38,895 nt of DNA from NCBI GenBank assembly GCA_022759365.1, contig JAEMPJ010000041.1, forward strand, positions 1 through 38,895, read 5' to 3'. Both the position numbers and the translations under genes were made by a program. This stretch comes from Thermogladius sp. GTDB lineage: Archaea > Thermoproteota > Thermoprotei_A > Sulfolobales > Desulfurococcaceae. Positions 24,691 to 32,754 of the stretch are shown piece by piece. Position 1 is the stretch's first letter. Each line of letters opens with the position of its first letter. The notes below the pieces were generated by a model. The model worked only from the letters and a program-made list of their open reading frames with translations, was not told the DNA's origin and did not search any database.

Positions 24691-25902
24691 GGCCAGCCTA
24701 CTCAGGTAGCCAGCTAGATCGCTTAGGCTCGACGTAGAGTAATATGTATTGTAGCCAACCACATAGTATGCTTCCTGAGGGTAACCCATTCCACTCCAAT
24801 ACGAGCTCCACGAAGTCAAGATGGAGATGAGGCTATTGTTACTGGGCATATACATGCTTTCCTCCCATGTCAGCTCAGCGAGATTGCCTCCCAGCATCCA
24901 GGATTTCACAAAGGGGCTTAACAGGAGGGGTGGGACTCTAACGACCCCCCGGTCGCTATCGTTCGACACTGTGAACCGGATGAACAAATTATAGCCGTTA
25001 ACCCAGTCTCCAGCAGGGTCGATCAAGACCCAGCTCCCGTTTACATTGGTTACCACTGCGACATGCCCGTACTCACCGCTCTTAAACGCTATCAGGTAAG
25101 TGTGGTTCAACCCCCTGGAGTAGAGGTATGAGTAGATGAACAACGCGAGATCCTCGCAGTCGCCCCCGCGGTCTGCGATCGTCTCGTTAACCGGCTTCCA
25201 GTAGTCGTCTAAGGCTACTGGGTCGAACTCGTAGTAGAAGTTTACCGCCGTGTAGTTGACAATCCCAGATACGATGTCGCCTTGGGGTAGCTGTAAATCC
25301 AGCCCACGGGCCAGCTCCACGTTCAGGGATAGAAAGCTGTTCACGAAACTAGTGTTCCTCCCTATCAAGGTTGCCACGCCCAGCGGGGTGGACACCCGGG
25401 TTCTTAGAGCGTGGAGCTCGTCAGCTAGTACAATAACCTGGTTTAAGAGGTAGGTTTGATTCCCCTGGAGCCATGTTTTCAACAACTGGTTCTCAAAGCT
25501 CAGTTGATCTGTGAGGGACTTATAGTAGCTTAAATTGCCCTCCAGCCATGAGACCATCTCCTTGTAGTAGCTTAGATTCCCCTGTAGGTAGCTCTCTAAC
25601 AGAGATATGTTCTCCCTGTACTCCGAGACAAGTTGCTGGTAGAAGGTTACGTTGCCGTTGAGCCAGTTTACTGTGTTATTGTACTCACCCTCCAGCTCGT
25701 TGTATCGTGCTTGAAGGGCTTCGTAACTCCCACTCAATTGGGTTAATGTCGCGTTTAATTCCTCGACTTCAAGCTGGTACCTCGACTTCTCATCTTTTAG
25801 ACTGTTGATTTCGTTGTTTAATCCAGCGACCACGCTGAAATGGTAGACTAAGAGGAGTATTAGCGCGATCGATAGTCCGAGAATAGGATACTTGCTCCCC
25901 AA
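24682..25902 (-). CDS. Membrane-anchored coiled-coil protein with transglutaminase-like domain
   Basis: 406 aa. A single N-terminal membrane helix (about 7-27) anchors an extracellular chain. Residues 28-160 are coiled coil carrying four copies of a W/Y-L-x-G-N-x-S/T-Y/F-Y-like unit at 80, 105, 119 and 144 (WLNGNVTFYQ, YLQGNLSYYK, WLEGNLSYYK, WLQGNQTYLL). A transglutaminase-like domain follows with C249 (GDCEDLALF), H280 (YGHVAVVT) and D295 (VLIDPAGDW) as a plausible catalytic triad. Many NxS/T sites suggest N-glycosylation. It may cleave or crosslink cell-surface peptides; the substrate is unknown. The start is TTG after GGTG. Confidence 0.78.
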   Translation of the reverse strand: MGSKYPILGLSIALILLLVYHFSVVAGLNNEINSLKDEKSRYQLEVEELNATLTQLSGSYEALQARYNELEGEYNNTVNWLNGNVTFYQQLVSEYRENISLLESYLQGNLSYYKEMVSWLEGNLSYYKSLTDQLSFENQLLKTWLQGNQTYLLNQVIVLADELHALRTRVSTPLGVATLIGRNTSFVNSFLSLNVELARGLDLQLPQGDIVSGIVNYTAVNFYYEFDPVALDDYWKPVNETIADRGGDCEDLALFIYSYLYSRGLNHTYLIAFKSGEYGHVAVVTNVNGSWVLIDPAGDWVNGYNLFIRFTVSNDSDRGVVRVPPLLLSPFVKSWMLGGNLAELTWEESMYMPSNNSLISILTSWSSYWSGMGYPQEAYYVVGYNTYYSTSSLSDLAGYLSRLASA

Positions 25903-25998
25903 CTAAGACACCTATATGCTGACTTAAGCGTAGCTAGTAATATAGTTGCCTTGGACATCGGGTTAAACGATAAACCCTAGGAGTGTGATCGAAAGGCT

Positions 25999-26268
25999 CT
26001 AACTCCGACTTTCAATAGCTCTCGCTATATCGTCTGCGTGAACCCTCATTAAATGAAGGTAAAGCCCTCTCCTAGTGAAGGGCCCTCTACCGCATATCCC
26101 GCAGTACAGCATCCCTTTTTTCGTCACGACTAGAAAATTAGGGTTCTCTCTTATGAACCGAGTGGCCTTGATGGAATCCTTGAAAGAAACCATGGCCTCG
26201 TCCACTTGGAGTCTAAGCGCCTTGCGCACAATGTACCTGACCACGTGGTATTCCATCATGCTTGCCAA
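25999..26268 (-). CDS. Small protein with a C2H2-like zinc finger
   Basis: 89 aa. The N-terminal helical half (about 1-50) has no recognised family. The C-terminal part reads YCGICGRGPFTRRGLYLHL then MRVHADDI, a CxxC...HxxxxH finger that could bind DNA or RNA. The TTG at 26268 is chosen because GGTG lies 5 bases before it; Mets at residues 4 and 5 are alternatives. It is divergent from the thiolase gene. Function unknown; a regulator is possible. Confidence 0.7.
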   Translation of the reverse strand: MASMMEYHVVRYIVRKALRLQVDEAMVSFKDSIKATRFIRENPNFLVVTKKGMLYCGICGRGPFTRRGLYLHLMRVHADDIARAIESRS

Positions 26269-26403
26269 AATAACACCTGTAGTAAAATTGGTTAGCGTGT
26301 CTTTTTAAAGTATGAGACTACCCGGGAGTAACCCTTATTTCCCCATCGCCTGCTTATTCTTAAATATCAAAACGTCTATTCAGGGATCTAGCTGGGTGGA
26401 AGA

Positions 26404-27579
26404 GTGGATAAGGTTTTCATAGTTGGAGCCGGTATGACCAAGATCGGGAGGTTTTTCGAGAGGAGTGCTAGGTCGCTGTTCGCTGAGGCATTGTGGAAGG
26501 CTATAGAGGACGCGGGCGGGTTGAAGCCTGGGGCGATAGTTGTAGGCAACATGACCTCGAGCGTCTTAATGGAGCAGGACAACCTAGGCCCCCTTCTCGC
26601 AGACCACGCTGGTTTCAGGGGGCTACCGGCCTTCAAAGTCGAGGCAGCCTGCGGGAGCGGTGGTGCAGCTGTTTACACAGGGTTCGCGCTGGTTAAGTCG
26701 GGTCTCGTAGACGTGGTCGCTGTGGGTGGGGTTGAGAAGCTGACTGAGGGTGTTACCAGCGAGGTGACTAAAGCGCTGGCGCAGGCTGCTGACGCACAGT
26801 ACGAGCTCATATACGGGGCGACTTTCACGGGCTTAAACGCGCTGGTCATGAGGTATTACATGGAGAAGTTCAAGTATGCGAGAGAAGATTTCGCCTACTG
26901 GCCTCTCAGGATGCACGAGTACGCCTCCTACAACCCTTACGCCCAACTCCCGAGGAAGACGACGCTTGAATCCATATTGAACAGCCCTATTATAGCAGAC
27001 CCCGTAAGATTGTTCGACGCCTCACCGATAGGTGATGGCGCCGCAGTTGTGCTCCTCGTCAGAGGGGAGGAGCGGGCTAGGAAGATAGCCTCCGAGACAG
27101 GCAGGGATGTCCTCGTGGAGCTTTCCTCAGTCGCCTTGGCAACAGATAGCGTGGATATAGCCTCGAGAAAAGACCTCTTGACCATGGAGTCAACTGTTCT
27201 GGCCGCGAGAGAGGCTGTTAGCAGGGCGGACATAAGCTTGAGGCAGGTCGACTACGCTGAAGTCCACGACGCGTTCAGTATAACCGGTTACCTAGCCCTC
27301 GAGGACATAGGGTTCGCGCCTAAGGGGGAGGCGCCTAAGCTGTGGAAAGAGGGCAGGTTCGGTAAAGGCGATAAACCCGAGGTGAACTTCAGCGGGGGGT
27401 TGAAGGCTAGGGGGCACCCTGTGGGTGCGACAGGTGTTTACCAGGTGGCTGAATCCTACATGCAGATCAGAGGCGACTTCCCCGGTTTCAAGGCTTCTTC
27501 TCCGGAAATCGCTTTGACACACAACATCGGCGGTGTAGGGACAGTCACCGCTGTCAGCATCTTGAAGAGGGTTAAGTGA
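26404..27579 (+). CDS. Thiolase family protein (archaeal acetyl-CoA acetyltransferase/SCP2 type)
   Basis: 391 aa. The nucleophilic Cys is C83 (EAACGSGGAAV). VHDAFSITGYLALED and GGLKARGHPVGATGVYQVAE carry the catalytic His residues. The last motif is NIGGVGTVTAVS, lacking the second Cys of classic thiolases, as in archaeal/SCP2-type members. In many archaea such thiolases work with HMG-CoA synthase and a DUF35 protein; neither is adjacent. Here the gene is joined to a biotin-dependent carboxyltransferase by a TGATG-type overlap. The GTG start follows GGGTGG. Confidence 0.87.
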   Translation: MDKVFIVGAGMTKIGRFFERSARSLFAEALWKAIEDAGGLKPGAIVVGNMTSSVLMEQDNLGPLLADHAGFRGLPAFKVEAACGSGGAAVYTGFALVKSGLVDVVAVGGVEKLTEGVTSEVTKALAQAADAQYELIYGATFTGLNALVMRYYMEKFKYAREDFAYWPLRMHEYASYNPYAQLPRKTTLESILNSPIIADPVRLFDASPIGDGAAVVLLVRGEERARKIASETGRDVLVELSSVALATDSVDIASRKDLLTMESTVLAAREAVSRADISLRQVDYAEVHDAFSITGYLALEDIGFAPKGEAPKLWKEGRFGKGDKPEVNFSGGLKARGHPVGATGVYQVAESYMQIRGDFPGFKASSPEIALTHNIGGVGTVTAVSILKRVK

Positions 27580-29141
27580 TGTCTAGGAGACACGAGGATT
27601 TGATCGACGAGCTTAAGGCCTTGAGGGAGAAGAGCACTCTAGGTGGCGGCCTGGACAAGATTGAGGCCCAGAGGAAGAAGGGTAAGCTGTGGGTTAGAGA
27701 CAGGCTGAACAGTCTCCTCGACAAAGGCAGTTTCCAGGAAATACAGTGGTTGAGAACCCATAGGAGCACGTTCTTCGGCATGGATAAAGTGAAGATCTAC
27801 GGCGACGGCGTGATCATAGGGTACGGTAAAGTGGATGGGAGGCCGGTATTCATATACGCCCAGGACTTCACGGTTTTCGGTGGCAGTATAGGTGAGGTTC
27901 ACGGTGAGAAGATAGCTTACTTAATCGACATGGCTGTTAAATACGGTGCGCCCGTCATAGGCCTATACGACTCCGGGGGCGCGAGGATACAAGAGGGTGT
28001 TGCAAGCCTGCATAGCTCGGGCCTCCTATTCGCGGCTAACGTTAAGGCGAGCGGTGTCGTCCCCCAGATAGCGCTTATGCTGGGCCCGTGCGCGGGCGCT
28101 GCGTCGTACAGCCCGGCTTTAATGGACTTCGTCATCATGGTTAAACAAGCCTACATGTTCATAACAGGCCCCGAGGTCGTCAAGGCTGCCACAGGAGTCG
28201 ACGTCTCATTCGAGGAGCTTGGAGGCGCCGCAGTCCACGCGAGCAAGAGCGGTGTAGCGCATATAGTGGTGGAAGATGAAGAGAGCGCTTTCATGGTTAC
28301 GAGGAAGCTCCTCTCATACCTCCCGAGCAATTCAAACGAGGAGCCCCCCTACGTCCCAACAGACGACCCCGTCGACAGGAGGCTCGACAACCTCTACTCG
28401 GTTGTACCAACAGACCCTGTTAAACCCTTTGACGTGAGAGAGGTTATAGTCAGCGTAGCTGACAACGGCGAGTTCCTAGAGATCCAGCCTGAGTTCGCGA
28501 AGTCGGCTGTCATAGGCTTCGCCAGGATAGGAGGTCATAGTGTGTGCGTGGTGGCTAACCAGCCGGCTGAGAAAGGCGGGGTGATAGACATAGATGCCTC
28601 AGACAAGATCGCGAGGTTCGTTAGGTTCTGCGACGCGTTCAACTTCCCGATCATAACGTTCGTCGACACCCCGGGCTTCATGCCCGGCGTAGACCAGGAG
28701 CACGGCGGGATAATTAGGCACGGGGCGAAGATACTCCACGCCTACGCTGACGCGACTGTCCCGAAGATAACTGTGATAATGAGGAAGGCGTATGGTGGAG
28801 CGTATATAGCCATGGGCAGCAAGTCGCTGGGCGCGGACTTAACCTACGCCTGGCCGACAGCTGAGATAGCTGTGATGGGGCCGGAGGGCGCTGTTAGAAT
28901 ACTGTATAGGAAGGAGGCGGAGTCCAAGGCCGACCCCTCGAAATTCTACGAGGAGAAAACCGCGGAGTACAGGAGGTTGTTCGCCAACCCCTACCTGTCA
29001 GCCGAGCTAGGCTACATCGACGATGTGATAGACCCGGCTGAGACAAGGCTTAAGATCGCAAAAGCCCTCGAGTTCATTAAGAGGAAGCGTGAGGAATACG
29101 TGGGTATAGTGCCTAAGAAGCACTCGAATATACCTTTATAG
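27579..29141 (+). CDS. Biotin-dependent acyl-CoA carboxyltransferase (methylmalonyl-CoA decarboxylase alpha/PccB type)
   Basis: 520 aa. Two crotonase-like halves carry family motifs: FVYAQDFTVFGGSIGE-like (FIYAQDFTVFGGSIGE), IGLYDSGGARIQEGV, LGPCAGAASYSPAL, then FVDTPGFMPGVDQEHGGIIR, KAYGGAYIAMGSK and AVMGPEGAVRI. It moves a carboxyl group between biotin and an acyl-CoA such as propionyl- or methylmalonyl-CoA. The ATG overlaps the thiolase stop. A biotin carrier gene ends one base away on the other strand. No biotin carboxylase or membrane beta subunit is in the window, so carboxylase and decarboxylase roles are both open. Confidence 0.9.
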   Translation: MSRRHEDLIDELKALREKSTLGGGLDKIEAQRKKGKLWVRDRLNSLLDKGSFQEIQWLRTHRSTFFGMDKVKIYGDGVIIGYGKVDGRPVFIYAQDFTVFGGSIGEVHGEKIAYLIDMAVKYGAPVIGLYDSGGARIQEGVASLHSSGLLFAANVKASGVVPQIALMLGPCAGAASYSPALMDFVIMVKQAYMFITGPEVVKAATGVDVSFEELGGAAVHASKSGVAHIVVEDEESAFMVTRKLLSYLPSNSNEEPPYVPTDDPVDRRLDNLYSVVPTDPVKPFDVREVIVSVADNGEFLEIQPEFAKSAVIGFARIGGHSVCVVANQPAEKGGVIDIDASDKIARFVRFCDAFNFPIITFVDTPGFMPGVDQEHGGIIRHGAKILHAYADATVPKITVIMRKAYGGAYIAMGSKSLGADLTYAWPTAEIAVMGPEGAVRILYRKEAESKADPSKFYEEKTAEYRRLFANPYLSAELGYIDDVIDPAETRLKIAKALEFIKRKREEYVGIVPKKHSNIPL

Positions 29142-29142
29142 C

Positions 29143-29655
29143 TTACTTCAACGATATCAAGGGGGAGTCTTTTCCAACGCTTTGACCTTTCTTAACGTGT
29201 ACCTCCGCTACCTCCCCCTCAAGATGCGATTTAACCTCTATTATCATCTTCATAGACTCCATGACAACCACAACGTCCCCCTGTTTAACACGGTCCCCGG
29301 GTTTAACCTTCACATCCACGACCCTCCCCGCGATAGGGGCCTTGACAACCTTCCCGCCGGCAACCTCAGTCTTTTTCTCCTCCTCCCTTCTCTCGATCCG
29401 CGTCTCATAGATTTCCGCGATATTGCTTACGAGGAGTGGCTGTGTATTTATGAAAGCCTGGTCGCCCGAGAAGAATATTGAATATGAGACGCCGTCGTAG
29501 TCTATGAGCACTCTATCAGAGCCGAGTTTGATGATCCTCATCTCTACCTCCCTGCCGTCGGGTAGCTTAAGCTTAAACTTGTCTTTATCCAACTTATCGA
29601 TGACAAGCTCGTAGGTCTGCCCGTAAACCGTCTTCACTCTAATCTTCCTAGGCAT
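29143..29655 (-). CDS. Biotin carboxyl carrier protein
   Basis: 170 aa. An N-terminal beta-rich region (about 1-90) and a charged linker precede a biotinyl/lipoyl domain (about 100-170). The attachment motif is ESMKM with Lys136; ESMKM in place of AMKM is common in this family. It would carry CO2 for the neighbouring carboxyltransferase, although it is transcribed convergently with a single base between the stops. The ATG at 29655 is chosen over an in-frame GTG at 29667 because GAGGT lies 5 bases before it. Confidence 0.88.
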   Translation of the reverse strand: MPRKIRVKTVYGQTYELVIDKLDKDKFKLKLPDGREVEMRIIKLGSDRVLIDYDGVSYSIFFSGDQAFINTQPLLVSNIAEIYETRIERREEEKKTEVAGGKVVKAPIAGRVVDVKVKPGDRVKQGDVVVVMESMKMIIEVKSHLEGEVAEVHVKKGQSVGKDSPLISLK

Positions 29656-29702
29656 ATTCAACCTCACTGTATTTTTTCTTCCTGCCTACAGCGGCTCTTC
29701 CT

Positions 29703-29714
29703 CCTTTATATTTG
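29703..29714 (-). promoter_or_regulatory. TATA box of the biotin carrier gene
   Basis: Minus-strand CAAATATAAAGG lies about 50 bases before the ATG at 29655. It shows that the carrier is expressed from its own promoter, separate from the thiolase-carboxyltransferase operon. Confidence 0.5.
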
Positions 29715-29724
29715 GGAACACTAT

Positions 29725-29731
29725 TAAAAAA
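29725..29731 (-). terminator. T-rich terminator after the Nip7-like gene
   Basis: Reading leftward, a run of T residues (TTTTTT) occurs about 16 bases after the stop at 29747, within AT-rich sequence. Archaeal RNA polymerase terminates at such runs without a hairpin. It would separate the DUF72-NSUN-Nip7 operon from the biotin carrier gene. Confidence 0.4.
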
Positions 29732-29746
29732 TATATGGCTTTACAC

Positions 29747-30253
29747 TCAACCAAGTTTTCTGAGATAAACCCCGAGATCGAACACGTTCTTGAAAACCTT
29801 ACTCGACTCATCCCACTTGGCGACACCTATCACACTATAGTCATAGGAGTCCAACACGGCTACGTAGCTATCCACAGGCGGGTATATTTCAGCAACGCTT
29901 TCAAGTAGGAGGTCGTTTCCGTAGAGGAACGCCTTGACACCTTTATCGGCGGCAACAACACAGGATCTGCAACCATATCGCTGGAAGAGCTTAGTGTAGA
30001 GTTGAGGCGACGGGGCAACATGACCCTCTATCACTATACCCACGAGCTCGCCCGAGAATACTGCCCTAGGTAACTCGTTGACCCCCTGGTAGATTAGACA
30101 TATATTGTCGAAGCATGTCTCCCTCAACTTGCCTACCTCGACAAGCAAGTCTAACTCAGCGTTGAAAGCCTCCCCAACGTACTTCTTCAATGCCTCAATA
30201 TGCTCAGCGGGGGAAGGCCTACTCACGAATTTGATTTTCCTTCTACGCCTCAT
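29747..30253 (-). CDS. Nip7/UPF0113-like protein with C-terminal PUA domain
   Basis: 168 aa. It begins MRRRRKIKFVSRPSPAEH. A pre-PUA alpha/beta region (about 1-90) is followed by a PUA-like domain (GCRSCVVAADKGVKAFLYGN, later SVIGVAKWDESSKVF). Nip7 binds U-rich RNA during ribosome biogenesis, and archaeal homologues occur. The open frame extends upstream to 30460 but that part lies inside the methyltransferase gene. ATG 30253 follows GGAGTTA and sits 5 bases after that gene's stop, so they are co-transcribed RNA-modification genes. Confidence 0.72.
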   Translation of the reverse strand: MRRRRKIKFVSRPSPAEHIEALKKYVGEAFNAELDLLVEVGKLRETCFDNICLIYQGVNELPRAVFSGELVGIVIEGHVAPSPQLYTKLFQRYGCRSCVVAADKGVKAFLYGNDLLLESVAEIYPPVDSYVAVLDSYDYSVIGVAKWDESSKVFKNVFDLGVYLRKLG

Positions 30254-30257
30254 CCCG

Positions 30258-31289
30258 CTAACTCCTCGTCTTTGTGAGAAGGCAGAATGTGAAGCCGAAC
30301 ATCCCGTGTACGTGAGGCCATATCCTAACGCAGTTTCTAACCCTTTCGTCGAATACAAGCTTGTGGAAGCTTGTGAAGCCATAGGACCAATCGAACAATT
30401 TGAGGGGAGGCTCGATGACATCTGCGTCATCTCTCGACTCAAGAACCCTGGAGACAACATACTCGTTTTCCTCCGGGGCTATACTACACGTTATGTAGGC
30501 TAGGATTCCGCCTGGACTCAACATCTCTAAACCAGCGTCGAGGAGCTCGATCTCCCTTTTAACCAGGATTGAGAGGTCTTTGAGAGTTGTCTTCGTTTTC
30601 CTAGAGGGGTCGTTCATGATAGTCCCCTCGGAACTACAAGGTACGTCCAGGATAACCCTGCTGAATCTTCTAGTCCATACTTTCGGCAGGATCCTGGCGT
30701 CAGCCCACGTGACAACATTGTTTGAGAGCTTCATCCTAGCGTAGTGGCCGATGAGCGGCCTCAACCTGGGGAGAGATATGTCGTTAGCATATACGATTCC
30801 GTGGGGGTAGACAAGCTGAGAGGCGAACGTCGCTTTACCACCGGGCGCGGCGCAGGCGTCAAGGACATCCCCTTTGTAGTCTTGGAGTAAGAGTAGTACT
30901 GGTGCGAGAGCCGACGCGTCCCTGTGGACGTAGTAGTATCCTTTCAAATACTCGTGGGTTGAACCTATAGTAGGGTATTCCGGCTTTGAGACGACCCTGA
31001 ACGCATCCCTAGCCCATGGAATCTCCTCGAGTCTGAAGCCCAGGGACTCAAGCCTAGACTTCAGTTTCTCCGAGTCTATTAGAAGCGTGTTGACTCTCAC
31101 CACCGGGTTTAAAGGCTTCTCGAAAGCTTCAAGCAGTTTGACCGCTCCATCGTACCCGAGCATGTAGATGTATCTTTGAACCATGTAGGGCAGGTACCCG
31201 TACTTCGAGGCAAGCCTCCGGGCCTTGTCGCCCGCCTCAATATAGATATCCCGGTATATGTCGGCGACGTCTAGCCCCCGATCCCTCAC
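30258..31289 (-). CDS. NOL1/NOP2/Sun family RNA cytosine-5 methyltransferase
   Basis: 343 aa. An N-terminal RNA-binding part (about 1-110; VVRVNTLL is a typical strand) precedes the SAM-dependent Rossmann fold. DACAAPGGK (144-152) binds SAM. LDVPCSSEGT has the PC motif Cys (C218), and ITCSI has the catalytic Cys (C268). These enzymes make m5C in tRNA or rRNA; the target cannot be read. The GTG start overlaps the DUF72 stop as GTGA, so the two genes are translationally coupled. Confidence 0.9.
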   Translation of the reverse strand: MRDRGLDVADIYRDIYIEAGDKARRLASKYGYLPYMVQRYIYMLGYDGAVKLLEAFEKPLNPVVRVNTLLIDSEKLKSRLESLGFRLEEIPWARDAFRVVSKPEYPTIGSTHEYLKGYYYVHRDASALAPVLLLLQDYKGDVLDACAAPGGKATFASQLVYPHGIVYANDISLPRLRPLIGHYARMKLSNNVVTWADARILPKVWTRRFSRVILDVPCSSEGTIMNDPSRKTKTTLKDLSILVKREIELLDAGLEMLSPGGILAYITCSIAPEENEYVVSRVLESRDDADVIEPPLKLFDWSYGFTSFHKLVFDERVRNCVRIWPHVHGMFGFTFCLLTKTRS

Positions 31290-31987
31290 CGGCTCAACGC
31301 CTCTAGTATCTTCTTCATCAACCTTGCGTTCTCAAGCATGTAGTGGTCGTTGTTGAAGTACACGAAGACCCTCGAGGGCTTAAGCGACACGGTTTTCTCA
31401 GCTAGCTCCCGTAGCTCGCTCTCAGAGTATTCGTAGCCATACCAATCCAGGTGACCGTGTAGCCTCAGGTACACGGTGCCGTTGGATGACACGATCCACC
31501 TCCCTATAGGGGCGTCTATTGAGACAAGGGTTAACCCCAGCCCTCTAGCCCACTCGACAACCCTCTCGTTGAAGCAGGATTCATGCCTGAACTCAACTGC
31601 GAACCGGCTTCCCAGCCCTGTCTTCGAGTAGAAATCCCTCACTTTCCCCAGGCTCTCATCACTGCATGTAAAATTCGGTGGTAGCTGGAACAAGTAGAAC
31701 TCGATCAGGCTATCCATCGGCTGGAATAAATCCCTGAATTTAAGCCATATCTCGAGCGCTCTCTCACCCAGCCTACGCGTGTGGGTTATACTCTTATGGA
31801 CTTTAACAGACCATCTAATACTCCTCCCCTTCCTAGCCCAGGAAGCGACTTGGTTCCTAAACGGGAACCTGTAGAAACTGGCGTTTAATTCAACCGTGTT
31901 TAAACCGCTCTCCTCAATATACCAGTCAAGCGTCCCCTCCTCGTTCCAAAGGTACATCCAGCCGCTTGTCCCAACGTAGATTTCCAA
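31286..31987 (-). CDS. DUF72 family protein
   Basis: 233 aa from this start. It begins MEIYVGTSGWMYLW, the usual DUF72 (YecE) opening, followed by LNTVELNASFYRFP, WSVKVHKSITHTRRL, FYLFQLPPNF, FAVEFRHESCF, VYLRLHG and VFVYFNNDHY, all recurring in this TIM-barrel family. The function is unknown. TTG at 31987 is chosen because GGGGT lies 5 bases before it and homology begins exactly there; the open frame reaches 32113 but crosses into the divergent deoC. Confidence 0.82.
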   Translation of the reverse strand: MEIYVGTSGWMYLWNEEGTLDWYIEESGLNTVELNASFYRFPFRNQVASWARKGRSIRWSVKVHKSITHTRRLGERALEIWLKFRDLFQPMDSLIEFYLFQLPPNFTCSDESLGKVRDFYSKTGLGSRFAVEFRHESCFNERVVEWARGLGLTLVSIDAPIGRWIVSSNGTVYLRLHGHLDWYGYEYSESELRELAEKTVSLKPSRVFVYFNNDHYMLENARLMKKILEALSR

Positions 31988-32045
31988 ACAAGACCCCACT
32001 CTATTATATTCCCCGGGGATGGTAATATTATATCCAGGTGGAAGC

Positions 32046-32753
32046 ATGAGCAGGTTGCTACACCTGTTGGAGGAAATAGACGCGGGGAAGCTAGCCTCAT
32101 ACATCGACCACACCCTGCTGAAGCCACAGTCGGACTACAAGCAGTTGGAGAAATACGTCAAGGACTACAAGGCCTACGGGTTCAAAGCCCTCGTGGTGCC
32201 CCTCAGCCTGGTTCCAAGAGTATTCGAGATAGGAGGTAGGGGGATTAGGGTGGCTACTGTGGTTGGTTTCCCACTCGGCAATACTTCAACTAAAGCTAAG
32301 CTGTGTGAGGTCGCGGAGGCCTCTGAGCTAGGTGTGAAGGAGGTGGACGTTGTCATGAACATAAACGCCTTCAAGTCGGGGGACTTCAACTACGTTGAAA
32401 ACGAGCTTAAGGCCATCAGCAAAGAGGCAAGGGACAGGGGGGTAGAAGTCGTCAAAGTCATCATTGAGACAGGGCTTCTAAGCGACGATGAGAAGGTTAA
32501 GGCTGCGAGGCTTGTGGAGGCCTCGGGGGCGGACTACGTTAAGACGAGCACGGGATTCCTAGGGGAGGGCGCTACAGTCCACGATGTGAGGCTCCTATAC
32601 ACTGCGGTTGAAGGGAGGATCGGGGTCAAGGCGTCCGGCGGTATTAGACACGCGTTGGACGCCCTCGCATTGATAGACGCTGGCGCCACGAGAATAGGGA
32701 CTAGCACTGGGGATAAGATTATGGAAGAGTTCGAGAAGTTGAAGAGGGGTTGA
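32046..32753 (+). CDS. deoC: Deoxyribose-phosphate aldolase
   Basis: 235 aa, class I TIM-barrel aldolase that cleaves 2-deoxyribose-5-phosphate to acetaldehyde and glyceraldehyde-3-phosphate in the cytoplasm. The Schiff-base Lys is K166 (DYVKTSTGF). The second active-site Lys is K195 (GVKASGGIR), and the Asp is in VKEVDVVMN. The N-terminal YIDHTLLKP is typical. The ATG at 32046 has AGGTGG four bases before it; an in-frame GTG-type extension to 32019 has no such site. It is two bases upstream of the aminopropyltransferase gene. Confidence 0.94.
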   Translation: MSRLLHLLEEIDAGKLASYIDHTLLKPQSDYKQLEKYVKDYKAYGFKALVVPLSLVPRVFEIGGRGIRVATVVGFPLGNTSTKAKLCEVAEASELGVKEVDVVMNINAFKSGDFNYVENELKAISKEARDRGVEVVKVIIETGLLSDDEKVKAARLVEASGADYVKTSTGFLGEGATVHDVRLLYTAVEGRIGVKASGGIRHALDALALIDAGATRIGTSTGDKIMEEFEKLKRG

Positions 32754-32754
32754 A

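Noticed and set aside
30254-30460. N-terminal extension of the Nip7-like protein
   Set aside because: It reads through the methyltransferase gene in another frame, and homology begins at MRRRRKIKF.
31988-32113. N-terminal extension of the DUF72 protein
   Set aside because: It runs into the divergent deoC gene; the family opening MEIYVGTSGW starts at the TTG with a GGGGT site.
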